64,000 nt of DNA, from positions 1 to 64,000 of the forward strand of contig JSYX01000071.1 in assembly GCA_000787465.1 (NCBI GenBank), given 5' to 3'. The DNA comes from Thermomucor indicae-seudaticae (Eukaryota > Mucoromycota > Mucoromycetes > Mucorales > Lichtheimiaceae). Every line of letters begins with the position of its first letter. The stretch's first letter is position 1. Shown in pieces: positions 46,484-59,004 of the stretch. Made by a program: the position numbers and the translations under genes. Below the pieces are notes generated by a model. The model was not told the origin of the DNA and ran no database searches. It saw nothing but the letters and a program-made list of their open reading frames with translations.

Positions 46484-48499
46484 ATGCATGCAACTTCTGC
46501 CTCTGCTTCTACTGCGCGCGCATCTACTGCTTCTTCTTCTTCTTCTCTTTCTTCTGCTTCCTCGTCTTCGCCTTCGGGCCATTCTCGTCGCTTCGTGCGT
46601 TCGGCTCCGGCGCCTCTCATAGGTTTGCCCGTTACCTCTCTCGGCACGTCGCCTGTTCTTCCGCGCGTCGCCACATCCACGCCCTCTACTTCCGCCGTCG
46701 CTGCAGGTGTCAAGCGCGACTGGCCTTTTGACATGAAGCATGGTGTTAGTAAGCGCCAGAGATGCTCCGGCTCTCTTGGTTGCAGACTTTCTTTGCCCTC
46801 TCCGGTAGTCAGGTTCGTTGCGCAAGCTCCTGTGCCAGTAGCCTCTGGATCGGAAAGCGAAGGCCGAGTACCCTCTGTTTATGGGGTAAGGCTGGAGCGA
46901 GTACGTCCATGCGAAAGCCAGGCAGCCTCTGCTGTCAAGCATTCCGCTCCGGCTGAGTGGCCTGTCACGCCCAGAAAGCGCTTCGGCGTCTCTTCTGCTG
47001 GCTCTGGTGTTGCCCCGCTTCCCGTCGTCCGTGGCTTGTCTTCGGGTGTTACCGGTGGCTCGTCTTGTTCTTCTAGTCCTGCCGTGGCGTCTGGAGTCTC
47101 GTCGTCGGCTGCTTACGCTCCCCTGCGCCGTAGTGCGCGTCTTGCTTCTCGTGTCCGTCGCGGTGCGTCCTGGGAAGCTTCGTCTTCCGGTGGTCTTCCT
47201 TCTGGTGCTCGTTGTGGTGGTCGTGCGTCTCGCGCGTCTCGCGGTAGTGGTTCGGTTTCTGTTGCGTCTGCTTGTGGTACATCTGGTGCGGGGGTGTTGC
47301 GTGCTGGCCCGTCCGGCTCTGGTTCTGTCGGTGTCTCTGGTGTGGGCACATCTGGTGTTGGTTGTGGTGCTTCTTCCACACTTTCGTCTGGTGGTTCTTC
47401 TGCAGCTGGTTCTGCTTCTACTTCTCGGGCTGGCCCCTCTGGCGTTCGTTCTGCAGCTAGTTCTGCTTCTTCTTCTCCGGCTGGTTCCCCTGGCGTTGTT
47501 CCTTCGGCGGCTTGTCCCGCTTTTTCTCGAGCAGGTTCCGCTGGTGTCTCCTCGTCTGTCGCTCTTGGCACTGGAGCTCATACCGAGGCCGTTGTACGAG
47601 CACGCTCAGGTCAAACCGCTCCCGATGATCCGACCGATCGGGAATTCATTATTGGATCACTCAAGGCGATCGAAACGGATCATTCGGTTGGGCATGCCGA
47701 CATTACGGCAAGAGGCAACTTATTGCATCACCGCAATGCGGTTGTTGACTGGTTGGCGGAAGTCCACTTAACCTGTGCGTGCCCCAGGCGACTTACCTCC
47801 TGGCAGCCCATATCATGGACCGGTTCTTGGCTGTCAGGATGGTGGATCCCGATGAGATCCGATACAAGGAGGTGGCGCTCGCCTCAAGTTATATCGTCTG
47901 CAGCGTCGGTGAAGACGGTGGGCGCCGCCTCCGGGAGCTCGTCGCCCAGCAGCCAGGCATCAGTCAAAGGACCGTTGGGGCGCTGGTCATCGAAATCATG
48001 ATCACGCTTGACTACCGCTTCCGGTGCCCCACGGCCAGCGAGTTCGCCTATGACCTCCTCTCCGAACAAGGGCCAGAAACATGCCTCATTGGCTTTTTCT
48101 TGGTGGAGATGGCGGTGGCGAACTTGCACCTGATGTCTGAACGGCCCTCGAGGATTGCTGCTGCAGCAGTGTGGCTTGCAAGGTCCATCGCGTTGAATGT
48201 TCCCCTCTATGAAGCCTGGGTAAGTAGTTCCTTTCTTGTCCACTGCGAACGATGATTTTGACGAACCTTTTCTTTACTTTCCTTTATTACAGACCCTCCA
48301 ACTTCAAACTACGTCTGGGTACGGGCAGCGGGAACTACAGGGCCTTGTAGCGAGCCTGGCAAGCTTCGCGACACAGCCACCCGCCTGTTTGCAAAGTGGG
48401 CGGCCCCTGGACTCAACCGGACGAGCGTCATGGTCCGCATGGTGCTGGGTGGCTAAGTCAAGGCAAGAGAAGCCCCCGGCGCCATGCATTGTTGACCAG
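46484..48499 (+). CDS. GC-rich B-type-like cyclin with long low-complexity N-terminus and a frameshift
   Basis: Starts MHATSASASTARASTASSSS and continues for about 370 residues of Ser/Ala/Gly/Val/Pro-rich sequence. The cyclin box follows: DREFIIGSLKAIETDHS, HHRNAVVDWLAEVH (the 'MRAILVDWL.EVH' helix), then QATYLLAAHIMDRFLAV, IRYKEVALASSYIVCS, EIMITLDYRFRCPTASEF (the 'L.F.L..PT...F' joint) and IGFFLVEMAVANLHLM. After a GTAAGT intron (about 48219-48291), TLQLQTTSGYGQRELQ resembles the end of the C-terminal box. Frame changes by -1 at about 47775 inside the box. Family spacing fits one missing base, so either a recent pseudogene or a base error. Composition is clearly more GC-rich than neighbours. 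The 3' end is uncertain. The CDK partner is unknown. Confidence 0.6.
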
Positions 48500-51163
48500 T
48501 AAGTATACTTTTTTTGGCAAACAAAGTATGTCTATATTTCGTTAACATTTCTGTCCTATAGCCAGGCCAAGGCGCTCCTCAGGGTTGCCCTGCGAGCAGG
48601 CTGGGGTGCCCCCATCTGGACCATAACCCCCCCCCCGCTTAACGTGGATTTCCGCTACCAAGGCAAGGAAACAACAAGCATGGCCCGAAGCTGGTCTTCG
48701 GGCCTAATAGATAACCAAGGTTCCAAAAAAAAACGAGCAAGCAAGACGACAAAGAAGTCCCAGCCGAAGCATCAAGACTATAACTCAAGGCAGCTTCGGC
48801 GAGCGGTAAGGGGGGTTATATCAAGCGGTCCGGGTGGGTCATTCTCAGGGAAACGGCGTCCTTTCAAGAACCAAATCCAATTGGAAAGACATTCATGTAT
48901 ACGGCGTCGCTGACGACAAGACTTTCAACGACTGATGACGCTCAATCAAAATGAAACATTCAAGAGGAACAAGCGTCCTGGTACTTGCATGACGTCAAGA
49001 TCTCAACTGACAGCTTTCTCGAACGAGAAAGTCTACGTTTTTCAACGAAGTTCTCTTGAACAACAGTTAAGAAAAACCGCAAGGCTATCTCTCATGCTTA
49101 CTATCAAGATGTTCGTTCGAGATCAATCTATTTTGACGGTGAAGACGTTTGCTGCACTCTCATTTTTGTTTCTTCAAATTGGCAATTCAACGAGTGTGGC
49201 AGTGTTGCATTATTGTGCGAATGAGAACTTCACACTTCACCCGCAAGCGTTATCCGGGAGGGATCATGTTACGACACAGTCTCCTGGACAACAACGACAG
49301 CTTTGGATACTTGGTTCCCTTAGCAAAACACTTCGAGGAAGCATTGGAAGAACATACGAACCATTTTGGCCATGTAACCAACTCCAAGCTGATGTGGCGT
49401 TGGGTCGTCAAGACAGTGTGTCTTTTATCCTGGTGTTTGCAATCTTCTACACTGTGGATCTCTTTCTATGGTGCACTATCTACTACGAAAAAGATCCGGT
49501 GTCCCTGCCGCAATTGAATCGAACTTTTCCCTGATCGGTTCATTGTGACTCTGTACGATAATCAGTCAGTCAGTCAGTCGATCGATTACGGCATCTATAT
49601 CATGCCGGCGTCTTGAACTTCTGGTGCTGGTGGACCCGCGGTCTCGTCGCTGTTCTGTTTTCTGTCGTATCGGTGACAACTGGGCGCTGGTACGGCAAAA
49701 GTGGTATCACTTTCACATCACATCATGGACTTGGACGAAAACGAGAAATCGCTGGTGCTCTCCTACTCTTTCTTGAGAAGTCTCTCGTTTCATTTTTGGT
49801 GACCTTACTCTTCGGCCACGGTGAATAGGGTATATAAAAATACTCATTTATTATACTGCGCAAATACTTATACACAATTTTTTCATTGTAGGCTTGAAGT
49901 ATTACTGTCCTTTTTGCCCTGGTGTCACATGTGCAGCCGTAGCAGTTTTGATCGATGCTGGCGTGGGCGAAAGCTTATGGCTGTTTTCCGGTATCAGTTC
50001 AAGGCCTCTTTATACGCTGGTGTCCGAAGACCACTTTCGGTTGCTGTCGAGTTTCCCCTTCTTCGCTTGTCCGGTAAATTCGTCTATGTTTCCGTGAAGA
50101 ATCAAGACATATTTGGATCATTTTTTGGAGAAGGTAGACTGATTTTTGTCGTCTGTTATGCGGCATATTAACGGTTGTCGCAGGTCGCTTATCCTATTAA
50201 TCCGCGGTGATGTCAAGGCTGACCTATCCAGCTTCAACTTTAGCATCATTCGCGAGCCAAGCTTCGGTTCACCAAGGATTCTTTTCCATGCGGCATAATC
50301 TGTTGCTTGCCCAAACACTCTTGACAAGGAGAAGTTAGCTATCTTGTAAGTATAATTGCGATCTTGATTCTATCCACCCTTTTTGAACCAATTCTCTTTT
50401 CGTGCGTCTTGTTTATCTCAGACTCTGCCCACTGTCATTTAGTAGACTTGTGGAGAAGTTACACAAACTCGTCTCTATTTTTATTGAGCAGGTCCCTTAT
50501 GATCCAAGGATAGTCGAAGCCATTACAGGTAAGTCTAGCACTCTAACAACGTTTCACTGAGCTCCCATGGCACTAATTGTGATTATTGTATGTTTTTTTT
50601 CTGGCCTGCTAGATTAAATCCCTCACTTTAGAATTCTAAATAAACCTGCATTGTCGGCTTCAGTGTACAGTTCAGTGGCAATGGTCTTCTGATCACATAG
50701 ATAATTCAATAGCTACAATAAATCTGAGGAACTTATAGATGTCTAACATTTGCAGCTTTTTTACGATGAATAAGTAATCGATTCACAAACAGAACAAAGG
50801 AATAAAGTATCCGTATCAAAGAACATGCGACAAGCCCGGCAAGCAACGTTGTTTACAATCAATCTTTGCGCTTGTTTTTGGTCCTATGGAGGAATAGTAT
50901 GGCGATCATACTGGGTAACGCTCAAACAGCCTTTTACTATTGCACAGCCATTTATCCTTAAAACTGCTTTTCCCCGAAAAATATTACCAATGATGGCTGT
51001 GGATTCGATTTTATGTACGGAAGAACTAGTGGTCAATCGACGTATAAGCATGATCAGGACATGTCATGGCTTAATTGAAGGCACAGTGCATGCCTGCAAC
51101 CTTGTCAGTTTCTAATATTACGAGCAGGATAACTCCGTGCATGTAACTTTAGCTGAAAAGAGT
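48500..51163. other. No intact gene; broken coding-like sequence
   Basis: After a possible further cyclin intron (about 48500-48560) and a C11 homopolymer near 48626-48637, three overlapping frames at 48640-49530 alternate protein-like stretches separated by stops. Examples are SWYLHDVKISTDSFLERES and SKLMWRWVVKT. Another frame at 49890-50097 begins KYYCPFCPGVTC. None could be joined by consensus introns or assigned to a family. This may be a decayed gene or mobile element. Confidence 0.35.
49562..49577. repeat. TCAG tetranucleotide run
   Basis: Four consecutive TCAG units, a short microsatellite. Confidence 0.6.
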
Positions 51164-52527
51164 CTATAGTCCAAGCCTTCCCAACGCATGCTTTAGCTTC
51201 GCTTGATAATATACAAGGCTGTCTTTGTCGTATTTCTCTAAAGCAGCGACGGTTTCCGGAGGATATTCTTCTGTAAGAGAAGGGCGCTCTTGTGGTATAA
51301 TTGTGCTTTCTGGCAAAACCAATAATGTCTCACCTGGTAGAAACCATGAGAAACGTTGTTTTTGACCTATCTTGTTTCTGAACTCACCTATGCGGGATGG
51401 CTCCTTGATAAGTGTCAGCACGGCTTCAACGACAGCAGACATTTTGACGCGGGGAAAGGCTTTGATGAGATCTGCTGCTGGGCTAGGTTCTACTGGATCT
51501 TGATCTGAAGTTACGGTGTCCAGTAAGTCGGTTTCTAATCTTGATCTATTAGTGACTCTAGCGTCTTACGTGCGAAATAGCCATTTACCGATAAAAGCGG
51601 GACAGACTGAGGGAAGAAAAGATAAGAATGTTGAATGATTGTCAAAAAAAAGCTATTAGTTACCAGCGTTTACTCGAACGTTACATATCTCAGCTAGCAT
51701 ATCCAGGCTTCTTGTCCACCCAATAACGGCATGTTTTGTCGTACTGTAAACGTTCAGACAACTACAATTCAGCGATATGAGAACCCTGTTTCCTTCAGAC
51801 ACTGGACTAAAACTTACGGCATGGTAAAGAATCCAGCAGCAGAGGCAGTGTTGACTATAACGCCGCCGCCTCGCTTAGCAAGGTGCAGAACCGCTACCTT
51901 GGTGCCTATGGAGATGGTAGGGTCGGTTATCCGCTAATTGACATAGATTGCAAGTACCCATCGGATTACCTTTCATTACGCCCCCGATGTTCACATCAAG
52001 AATCTTCTGATCTTGTTCATCTAAGGTTATATCATCTCGATGAATGGTACGAAGTCGGGTACTCATTCAGGAGAGCTTTTACCATCAAACGGCTCAAATA
52101 ACGAATCGCTGCTTCTGGCGATACCAGCATTCAGACATATAATCTAGAAAGTCTGCTAGTTCGTGGCCAAGCAATACATCCTAGCGGTTACCAAAGAAAA
52201 CTTAAATCTACACCACCGAGTTCTTTTTCAGTGAGGTCGAATAGTTTGACAAGGTCAGCATACTTTGTCACATCTGTATAAGCAAAGATTGCTACTTTCT
52301 GTCCAACACTGTCACGTATGAAAAAATAAGCAGGTCATCAAAGAATTATCATCGATTCATTGAGCTGTTAACCTTTCATTTAATTCTCGTGCAAACTGTT
52401 CGCCTTCGGATTGCAGAATATCAGCCAGGGCAACCTTTGCGCCTTCTTTTACCAGCGAGAGAGCAATGGCCCTTCCGACCCCTCGGCTGCCACCTGTTAT
52501 CACAGCGATTGTATCTTTTAAAAGCAT
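51164..52527 (-). CDS. Short-chain dehydrogenase/reductase
   Basis: Minus-strand SDR in about seven exons. The start MLLKDTIAVITGGSRGVGRA holds the cofactor-binding GGxxGxG loop. ALADILQSEGEQFARELNER (Asp after the second strand favours NAD), then VGQKVAIFAYTDVT and CLNAGIARSSDSLF (NAG motif) follow. Next are DEQDQKILDVNIGGVMKGTK (Asn of the tetrad), GGGVIVNTASAAGFFTMP (catalytic Ser) and YSTTKHAVIGWTRSLDM (catalytic YxxxK). NVRVNAVCPAFIGKW precedes a C-terminal extension ending GRLGL (51164). It resembles 15-hydroxyprostaglandin-dehydrogenase-like fungal SDRs with a longer tail. The substrate cannot be told. All catalytic residues are present; the exon join before CLNAGIA is the least certain. 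Confidence 0.82.
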
Positions 52528-53125
52528 TGAAACCCGTCATCTCTGTTATCATGGATCTGGGAACCTGGATATTGCGTTAGATATACACTCCGAGAACCCC
52601 TTTGGTGGCGGTGCATGTCCAACATTGGGTCTGCCTGAACCTCTTTTCGGTTTGTATCACCAGAGACAAGCAAGTTACACCTCATACTACCAGTTCTCAA
52701 CCATTTGTTACAACTTTGCGTCGTTTGAGGTTGCATATGTGGTCTTGTGCTGCAAGACATAATAGCAGTGCTTTAGGCTCCGGGTATGCCTAATTAGTAA
52801 TTGATACAACGATCTTTATTACTTCCGAGCACAGGCTCAAAAGCGACTTGTCACGGTAAAGCTAGTCATTGAAATCACTGTCCTTTTTGCTCGCTAAGTC
52901 CGTGTTTTGTCACGGCTATTGAGCTTTCTCTAGTTAAACTATGTACCAAGGCAGCTGAGTTTACAGATCCGCTGATGCTAGGTAGATAAAGCGTTTATGC
53001 CGGAAGCGCTTATGGCAGAAATGCCAAACGTGGAGCAAGTAATCCGAATGCAGAGCTTAATAAAATTTCATTGTTCGGACATCGTACGATAGAGGAAGTT
53101 ATTTTATTCTGAGGATATCATCTGA
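52528..53125. other. Intergenic, no gene recognised
   Basis: Between two minus-strand genes; promoter side of the SDR. No repeat or gene seen. Confidence 0.45.
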
Positions 53126-53748
53126 CTAGGCAGTCTTTGCCTTGTTTCTTTTGAGGTAAAAGTACAAGATACCAAGCTCCTTGGGAAACATCTTCGTATC
53201 CATGGCACCAACAACTGTGTCTTCATCCACGTAGCGGAAGTGGTCTATGATTGGATGGGCATCATAGATCATGGCAGTGGAAGCAACTCCGCGATAGACG
53301 ACTTCACGAAGCTTGTGAATAAATGATTTGGCCAGATTAGCAATCTTTTGGACAAAAGGAAGGATTCTGCGCAGCAAGACTTACGCGTGCTTTACCAAAT
53401 TCTTCGAGCCAGACGCGATTATTGTTATCGTCATACACCATAACCGGCTCGACATCGTCAACGGAGTAAAAGTTCTTGCCAGCCCATCGTTTTTCTTTTA
53501 GTTGAGCCACGCCAGGATGACCGGTCTCAACATGACCCCCCGTCCATTCGCCTAGCATCGCGTTTGCGTCGACTGGACCAAGTTGGTTGAAGACGGCTTC
53601 TATATCTGACTCCTGGACAGGCTTGCCACTTTCAACGAGCTGGAAAAACCGTTGTTGACTGACAAAAATACGTTAGTCTATTGACTCTAGCATGTTCCCT
53701 CTTTGAAGGTGACAGTTACGGTGTCAATCCCTGCGTTTCGCTGGCCAT
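53126..53748 (-). CDS. GXWXG / DUF4334 domain protein
   Basis: Starts MASETQGLTP, then an intron and a helical segment leading to MLGEWTGGHVETGHP, which carries the GxWxG signature. KRWAGKNFYSVDDVEPVMVY and RVWLEEFGKAR follow. After another intron, LREVVYRGVASTAMIYDAHP and IIDHFRYVDEDTVVGAMDTK form the DUF4334 part. It ends with YFYLKRNKAKTA. About 170 residues, three exons. This two-part architecture is widespread in bacteria and fungi; the biochemical role is not established. Compact and apparently intact. Confidence 0.75.
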
Positions 53749-54165
53749 GGCTGGGTGCTCTGCAGAATGATGGATATATGCCCTGGGAAATTGTTGTCTT
53801 TTATATATATGCTGCACGGATACAGGAAACCTAAAGATCCTTGTACCTTTCCCAAATACGATAATTCTCAATATCTACTTGCGATTTCTGGATCTCCCGT
53901 GGTTTCTTTCACACAATGAAATTTCTTTAGCGCCCCGAGCGCGTCTACAGTATCAGCATTATAGGCTGTGCAACCTTGTGCCAGTGCATGAATTCATTGT
54001 TTGGGAAAACCGAAATTTCCGCGATCGACCTGGGAACAGAGATATCTCCAGCATCCAAGAAGCTTAGCTCAAAGGTCATGCAATCATCCGGTCTTCGACA
54101 AGACCTAGTAGCCAATTTGTTGCTCATATCCACCTTCTGCAGGTCTCTCGTACTACATTGAAACG
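53749..54165. other. Intergenic, no gene recognised
   Basis: A plus-strand frame at 53879-54067 has no motif; otherwise nothing seen. Confidence 0.4.
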
Positions 54166-54386
54166 ATGGATTTCGACTCCAATCGCAGGTAATTTACAAG
54201 CTTTGCGACAAAGACGCGTGCAATATCGAGCCTTACAGATGGCATTTGCGAGATACTCGGAAGTTCATCTTGAATAACTCATTGGAGAAGTACGTCTGCA
54301 ACCAGCAGAATATTTTTAATCTGCCCGTTTCCCATGTGTCACCGTCAAAGTCAGATACGACAACTTGGGAACAAGAAGCACGCTGA
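54166..54386 (+). CDS. Hypothetical 56-residue protein, two exons
   Basis: ATG at 54166 (MDFDSNRR) joins through a 50-nt GTAATT...CTTACAG intron (54189-54238) to WHLRDTRKFILNNSLEKYVC and a polar tail ending WEQEAR, TGA 54384-54386. The residue mix is balanced and the intron keeps frame. No family was recognised. It converges on the BolA gene with about 90 bp between stops. Confidence 0.3.
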
Positions 54387-54476
54387 AGTTCGCCCGTTCC
54401 ATTATGCAGCAACGCGGAAAACTTAATCATGTATTGTATTTATCGGTTTTACATTGTACTTTTATGCTGAAGGTAT

Positions 54477-54885
54477 CTACTGTTGCTCCTGCTGCTTCTT
54501 TTGCCATTCTTCAGGTGTATAAGATTTCTGCCGACGTATCGTGTTGAGTTTGCAGGAGTGCATAAAAATGAGATAATGTTATCTGTCTCACCTGCGAAAA
54601 GGCGTGCACTTTGCTGATTTCTTCTTTCAATGCCTCATTCACCAGACGATGTCGTGCAAGTAGCCGCTTATCGCGAAATTGCGGTGAAACGATAACGACT
54701 TCAAACATCTGACCGCAACCGCCTGATTGATCTACGACGTCCTACAAGGCTCGCCTTCGTCAAAACTAGGTAGCCTTACTTCTTGTTTGTTCCACTAGTT
54801 TTCTTACAACATGCTCAGCATCGAGACGCTCGATTATGATCGACTTGAGAGATTCGGCCGTAATTCCTGAATGAATGCCTGACAT
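54477..54885 (-). CDS. BolA family protein
   Basis: A 92-residue protein in three exons: [20 protein letters not shown] and LDAEHV, then [36 protein letters not shown], and after an intron [16 protein letters not shown]. The first intron (54807 down to about 54743) has a GTAAGA donor. BolA proteins pair with monothiol glutaredoxins to handle [2Fe-2S] clusters. The Cys in SGGCG and the His in RHRLVN are the cluster ligand positions of the eukaryotic BolA2/BolA3 class. The TPEEW tail favours the cytosolic/nuclear Bol2 (Fra2)/Uvi31 type. No long presequence is visible. Intact. Confidence 0.87.
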
Positions 54886-55563
54886 AATAAATAATGCAAA
54901 TCACGAAGATTGAAGTAGTAGCGGGAAAGGCACTTCCAATTGAAAAAGTCGGGATTCAAGAGAAACAACAACGCTTGCGATGGTATCCTTCGTGTCTTCT
55001 TCACCCAAAGTATCCCTAACAGTCAAGTTCTCCCCTACTATCTACGCCGTCTATCTTGATTCATTTTCTTTTCTTTCATCCTACTCTGAAATACTCGGTA
55101 TAACCTCCACGGTTGTCACACATACGAGACCAACAAAAAGTCATCTCAGTGAATGTCAACCCACCCAATAACGATACTAGTTCCGGGTTACCCAACGTCA
55201 AGACAATGGGCGGTATGATATATCATGAGTGGAGCTGTGGACTTACCACTCAGGAAAGTAAAAGCTTACGGCACAGCGTTCCAGAATTCCAAAAAAAAGT
55301 GTACAATAAGCGAAAGATAATGGCTGCTTAATATAGCATATAACATTTCTCTTGATCATTTTCATAACTTTACAAGTTCAAAATTACTTGCCTTTCAACA
55401 CCTTCCCTTGCAATGGAACGGGTATCTTGTATCATAATCGGAGCTTCCACAAGACGTTGTCGAAGTTCACGGGTGAACTTTCCGCCTGAGTTTACCCGGG
55501 GAGGAAGTAACAAGCTCTTCTTGTTCGTTCCTGCACCTTCCGCCGTCTTCTATACCACACATA
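54886..55563. other. Divergent intergenic region
   Basis: Promoter region between the BolA (-) and Lon (+) genes. Short frames only. Confidence 0.45.
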
Positions 55564-58500
55564 ATGAACCATTCCTTCCTCATACACGTCTCCAGGAAGA
55601 TACCACGGTCGCAGCTTAATCGAGCTATCGCTTCACAGCTTGCTTCGATTTCAGGCACCAACCCCAAATGCTTTTCCTCCTCGACAGCAACACGATCCCC
55701 TGTAACCTTATGGGGCGCTGATTCGATTGCGCGTTCCTTGAGAACTCGACGTTCAGTGGTCGTAGCGCTTCAGCCTATTCGAAGTGTTAATGCTTTGAAG
55801 CGTCATGTTAGTACGATGCAGCTCAGAGAAAGCGATCCTTCCAACGGATCTTCGGCTGGATCTTTGCCGGACGGCAACGGTGCTGCGGCAGGTGGAGAAA
55901 ACGGCAACGGAGAGGGAGACGGTGATGACAAATCATCACGACGGCCGTACACTGTGATTGATAATCAGCTGCAGAAGCCGACTGTACCTGAAGTTTATCC
56001 ACAACTCTTGGCTGTACCTATTGCGCGCCGACCCTTGTTTCCTGGTTTCTACAAGGCTGTTGTTGTCAAGGACCCTAATGTAACATCTGCCATCAAGGAG
56101 CTGTTGAAGCGCGGGCAACCTTATGTGGGTGCTTTCCTGCTAAAAGACGAGAATGTCGACGTGGATACAATTACCAGTTTAGATCAGGTGCATAAAGTGG
56201 GTGTGTTTGCGCAAATTACCAGCGTATTTCCGGCAAGCAGTGGATCAAAAGATGGCAGCAAGGAGGAAGATGGCGGTCTGACCGCCGTCTTGTATCCTCA
56301 TCGGCGTATAGAAATTACAGAGCTCATCAACACACATGGTAATAAAGAAGCTCCAATAGAAGAGGTGCGCGTAAAATCAGAGACGGAGGAGGCCGCAGAG
56401 AATGAACAACAGCAGCAACTACCAAAGGAGCTAAGCGACGAAACCCAAGAATTAGGTAATTCTTTTTTCTCAGGGTCCCGATGCTGGCATAGTTATTGAT
56501 TAACGATTAAAAAATTATGCAGAGCTACAAGAGCTCACACATGACGCACAAGAAGCAACATCGGAAGCGCCGAGTGAACCGCAATACGCTACATCGTTCT
56601 TGGCCAAAGAGTACAAAGTATCGTTGGTGAACGTGGAAAACCTTGTGGATCCTCCATATGCAAAGAAAGACCCCGTCATTCGTGCTGTTACTTCCGAAAT
56701 TGTGTCAGTGTTCAAGGAAATTGCGTCCCTGAATCCTCTTTTCCGTGACCAGATCGCAAGCTTTTCCATGTCCCAGTCGGCAGGCAACGTCTTTGAAGAA
56801 CCTGCAAAATTAGCTGACTTTGCAGCTGCCGTTTCCACGGGTGAGCCTCTGGAGCTTCAAGAAGTAATGGAAACGTTAGCCGTGCCAGAACGTCTTCAAA
56901 AGGCTTTGGTTGTGCTGAAGAAAGAATTGATGAACGCTCAACTGCAAAATAAGATTGCGAAGGAAGTCGAAAGCAAGATCGCTAAGCGTCAGCGCGAGTA
57001 TTATTTGATGGAACAACTTAAAGGAATCAAGAAGGAACTGGGACTTGAAAGCGATGGTAAAGACAAGTTAATAGAAGGCTTCAAAGAAAAGGCCAGCAAG
57101 CTGGTTATGCCGGAAACCGTAAGAAAAGTATTCGACGAGGCAAGTGACGTTGCAGAATGGTCATGAAGAATTATGTGCTAACACCTAAGGCTACTTTAGG
57201 AAATCAACAAACTTGCCCATCTTGAGCCCGCTGCATCAGAATTTAATGTTACTCGCAATTATTTGGACTGGCTTACTCAGATACCTTGGGGACAGCGTTC
57301 TCGAGAGAACTACAGCACCGCTCATGCTAGAAAAGTTCTTGATGAAGACCATTACGGGTTGCAGGATGTGAAGGACAGAATATTGGAGTTTATTGCGGTT
57401 GGAAAATTGAGAGGAACGATGGAAGGCAAGATTCTATGTCTTGCAGGACCTCCCGGTGTCGGTAAAACCTCGATTGGCAAGAGCATCGCACGTGCTTTGG
57501 ACCGTGAGTTTTACCGCTTTTCCGTTGGTGGATTGACGGATGTGGCAGAGATCAAGGGCCATCGACGAACTTATGTTGGTGCCATGCCTGGCAAAGTGAT
57601 CCAAGCACTGAAGAAGGTGAAGACGGAGAATCCTTTAATTCTTATTGACGAAGTCGACAAGATCGGTCGTGGACATCAAGGAGACCCATCATCTGCACTC
57701 TTGGAGTTGCTTGATCCCGAACAGAACGGAAGCTTTTTGGATCATTATATGGATGTTCCGGTTGACTTATCAAAAGTTCTCTTTGTCTGCACTGCCAACG
57801 TTCTCGACACTATTCCAGGCCCGCTGCTTGACCGTATGGAGGTCATCCAGCTGTCTGGATACGTCGAAGAGGAGAAAGCGGCAATCGCTTCCAAGTATTT
57901 GGCACCGGCTGCGAAGATTGCCTCTGGTCTAGAGAACGTGAATGTCAATCTGTCTTCGGAAGCCATTGATACTTTGATCAGAAACTATTGTCGTGAAAGT
58001 GGCGTACGCAATCTCAAGAAGCATATCGATAAGATATTCCGCAAAGCCAGCTATCAAGTCGTTGAAAAAATCGGTGAACATGAAGACATGAAGAAGGCTG
58101 AAGACACCACCTCTTCGACTGATTTGGACAAGGAAGCTATACCAAAAGAACGGAAGCCACTCCAAGTACCCGAAACCGTCAAGATAGACATTACCTCGGA
58201 GAACCTTAAAGACTACGTCGGCCCACCAGTCTTTCAATCAGATAGGATTTATGAGCAGACACCTCCAGGTGTAATCATGGGCTTGGCATGGACCAGCATG
58301 GGTAAGTTGATAATGACAATATTCTAGTGCACTGTGGCCTAGTTTTAACTTGAACCTCAGGCGGCTCGTCCTTGTACATCGAATCCGTCTTGGAATCGTC
58401 CTTGTCACCTAAATCATCACCTGGTCTCTCAAAGACTGGACAACTTGGGGACGTTATGAAAGAGTCCACAAGCATTGCATACACATACGCCAAATCCCTT

Positions 58501-59004
58501 ATGGCTACCAAGTTCCCCAAAAACAAGTTTTTCGAGAAAGCTAAAGTACATCTCCACTGCCCTGCGGGCGCTGTTCCCAAGGATGGTACGTTGAATATTT
58601 GGTTTTCCTGCGTACTGAACGCTTTAATGACTTGTTTTCAACTTACTTTAGGACCATCTGCGGGTATTACAATGGTGACATCTTTGCTATCGCTAGCCTT
58701 GAATAAGCCTGTCGATCCAAACATTGCCATGACTGGTGAACTGACAGTGACCGGAAGAGTCTTGAAGATCGGCGGTCTGAAGGAGAAAACAATTGCTGCT
58801 AAGCGGTCCAAGATCACAACGATTCTATTCCCTAAAGATAACATTTCCGATTGGGAAGAACTTCCTGAACATATCAAGGAAGGTATGACCGGTATTCCGG
58901 TAGAATATTACGACGACGTCTTCAAAGTCTGCTTTGGAGACATCTCAAAAGAAGAAGCCGAAAACGTTTGGGCTGATGTCCTGGTTGACGAAGAGAAGCC
59001 CTAG
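55564..59004 (+). CDS. PIM1: Mitochondrial Lon protease (Pim1)
   Basis: ATP-dependent matrix protease that degrades damaged proteins. Exons 55564-56455, 56523-57139, 57200-58301, 58361-58585 and 58652-59004. The intron after 57139 is GC-AG (GCAAGT). The N-terminus ([20 protein letters not shown]) is Arg/Ser-rich, a mitochondrial presequence. A Gly/Asn-rich linker leads to the Lon N domain ([20 protein letters not shown]). [16 protein letters not shown] is the coiled segment. The AAA+ module has [15 protein letters not shown] (Walker A), [11 protein letters not shown] (Walker B) and a [15 protein letters not shown] sensor region. The protease domain has [17 protein letters not shown] (catalytic Ser, split by an intron) and [12 protein letters not shown] (catalytic Lys). 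The C-terminus is [12 protein letters not shown]. Acidic inserts flank the N domain. Fully intact. Confidence 0.95.

Noticed and set aside
46472..47581. 369-codon minus-strand open frame and other long frames over the cyclin gene
   Set aside because: They come from GC-rich low-complexity sequence with few stops; their composition (Arg/Thr- or Leu/Val-rich) mirrors the cyclin tail and they carry no domain.
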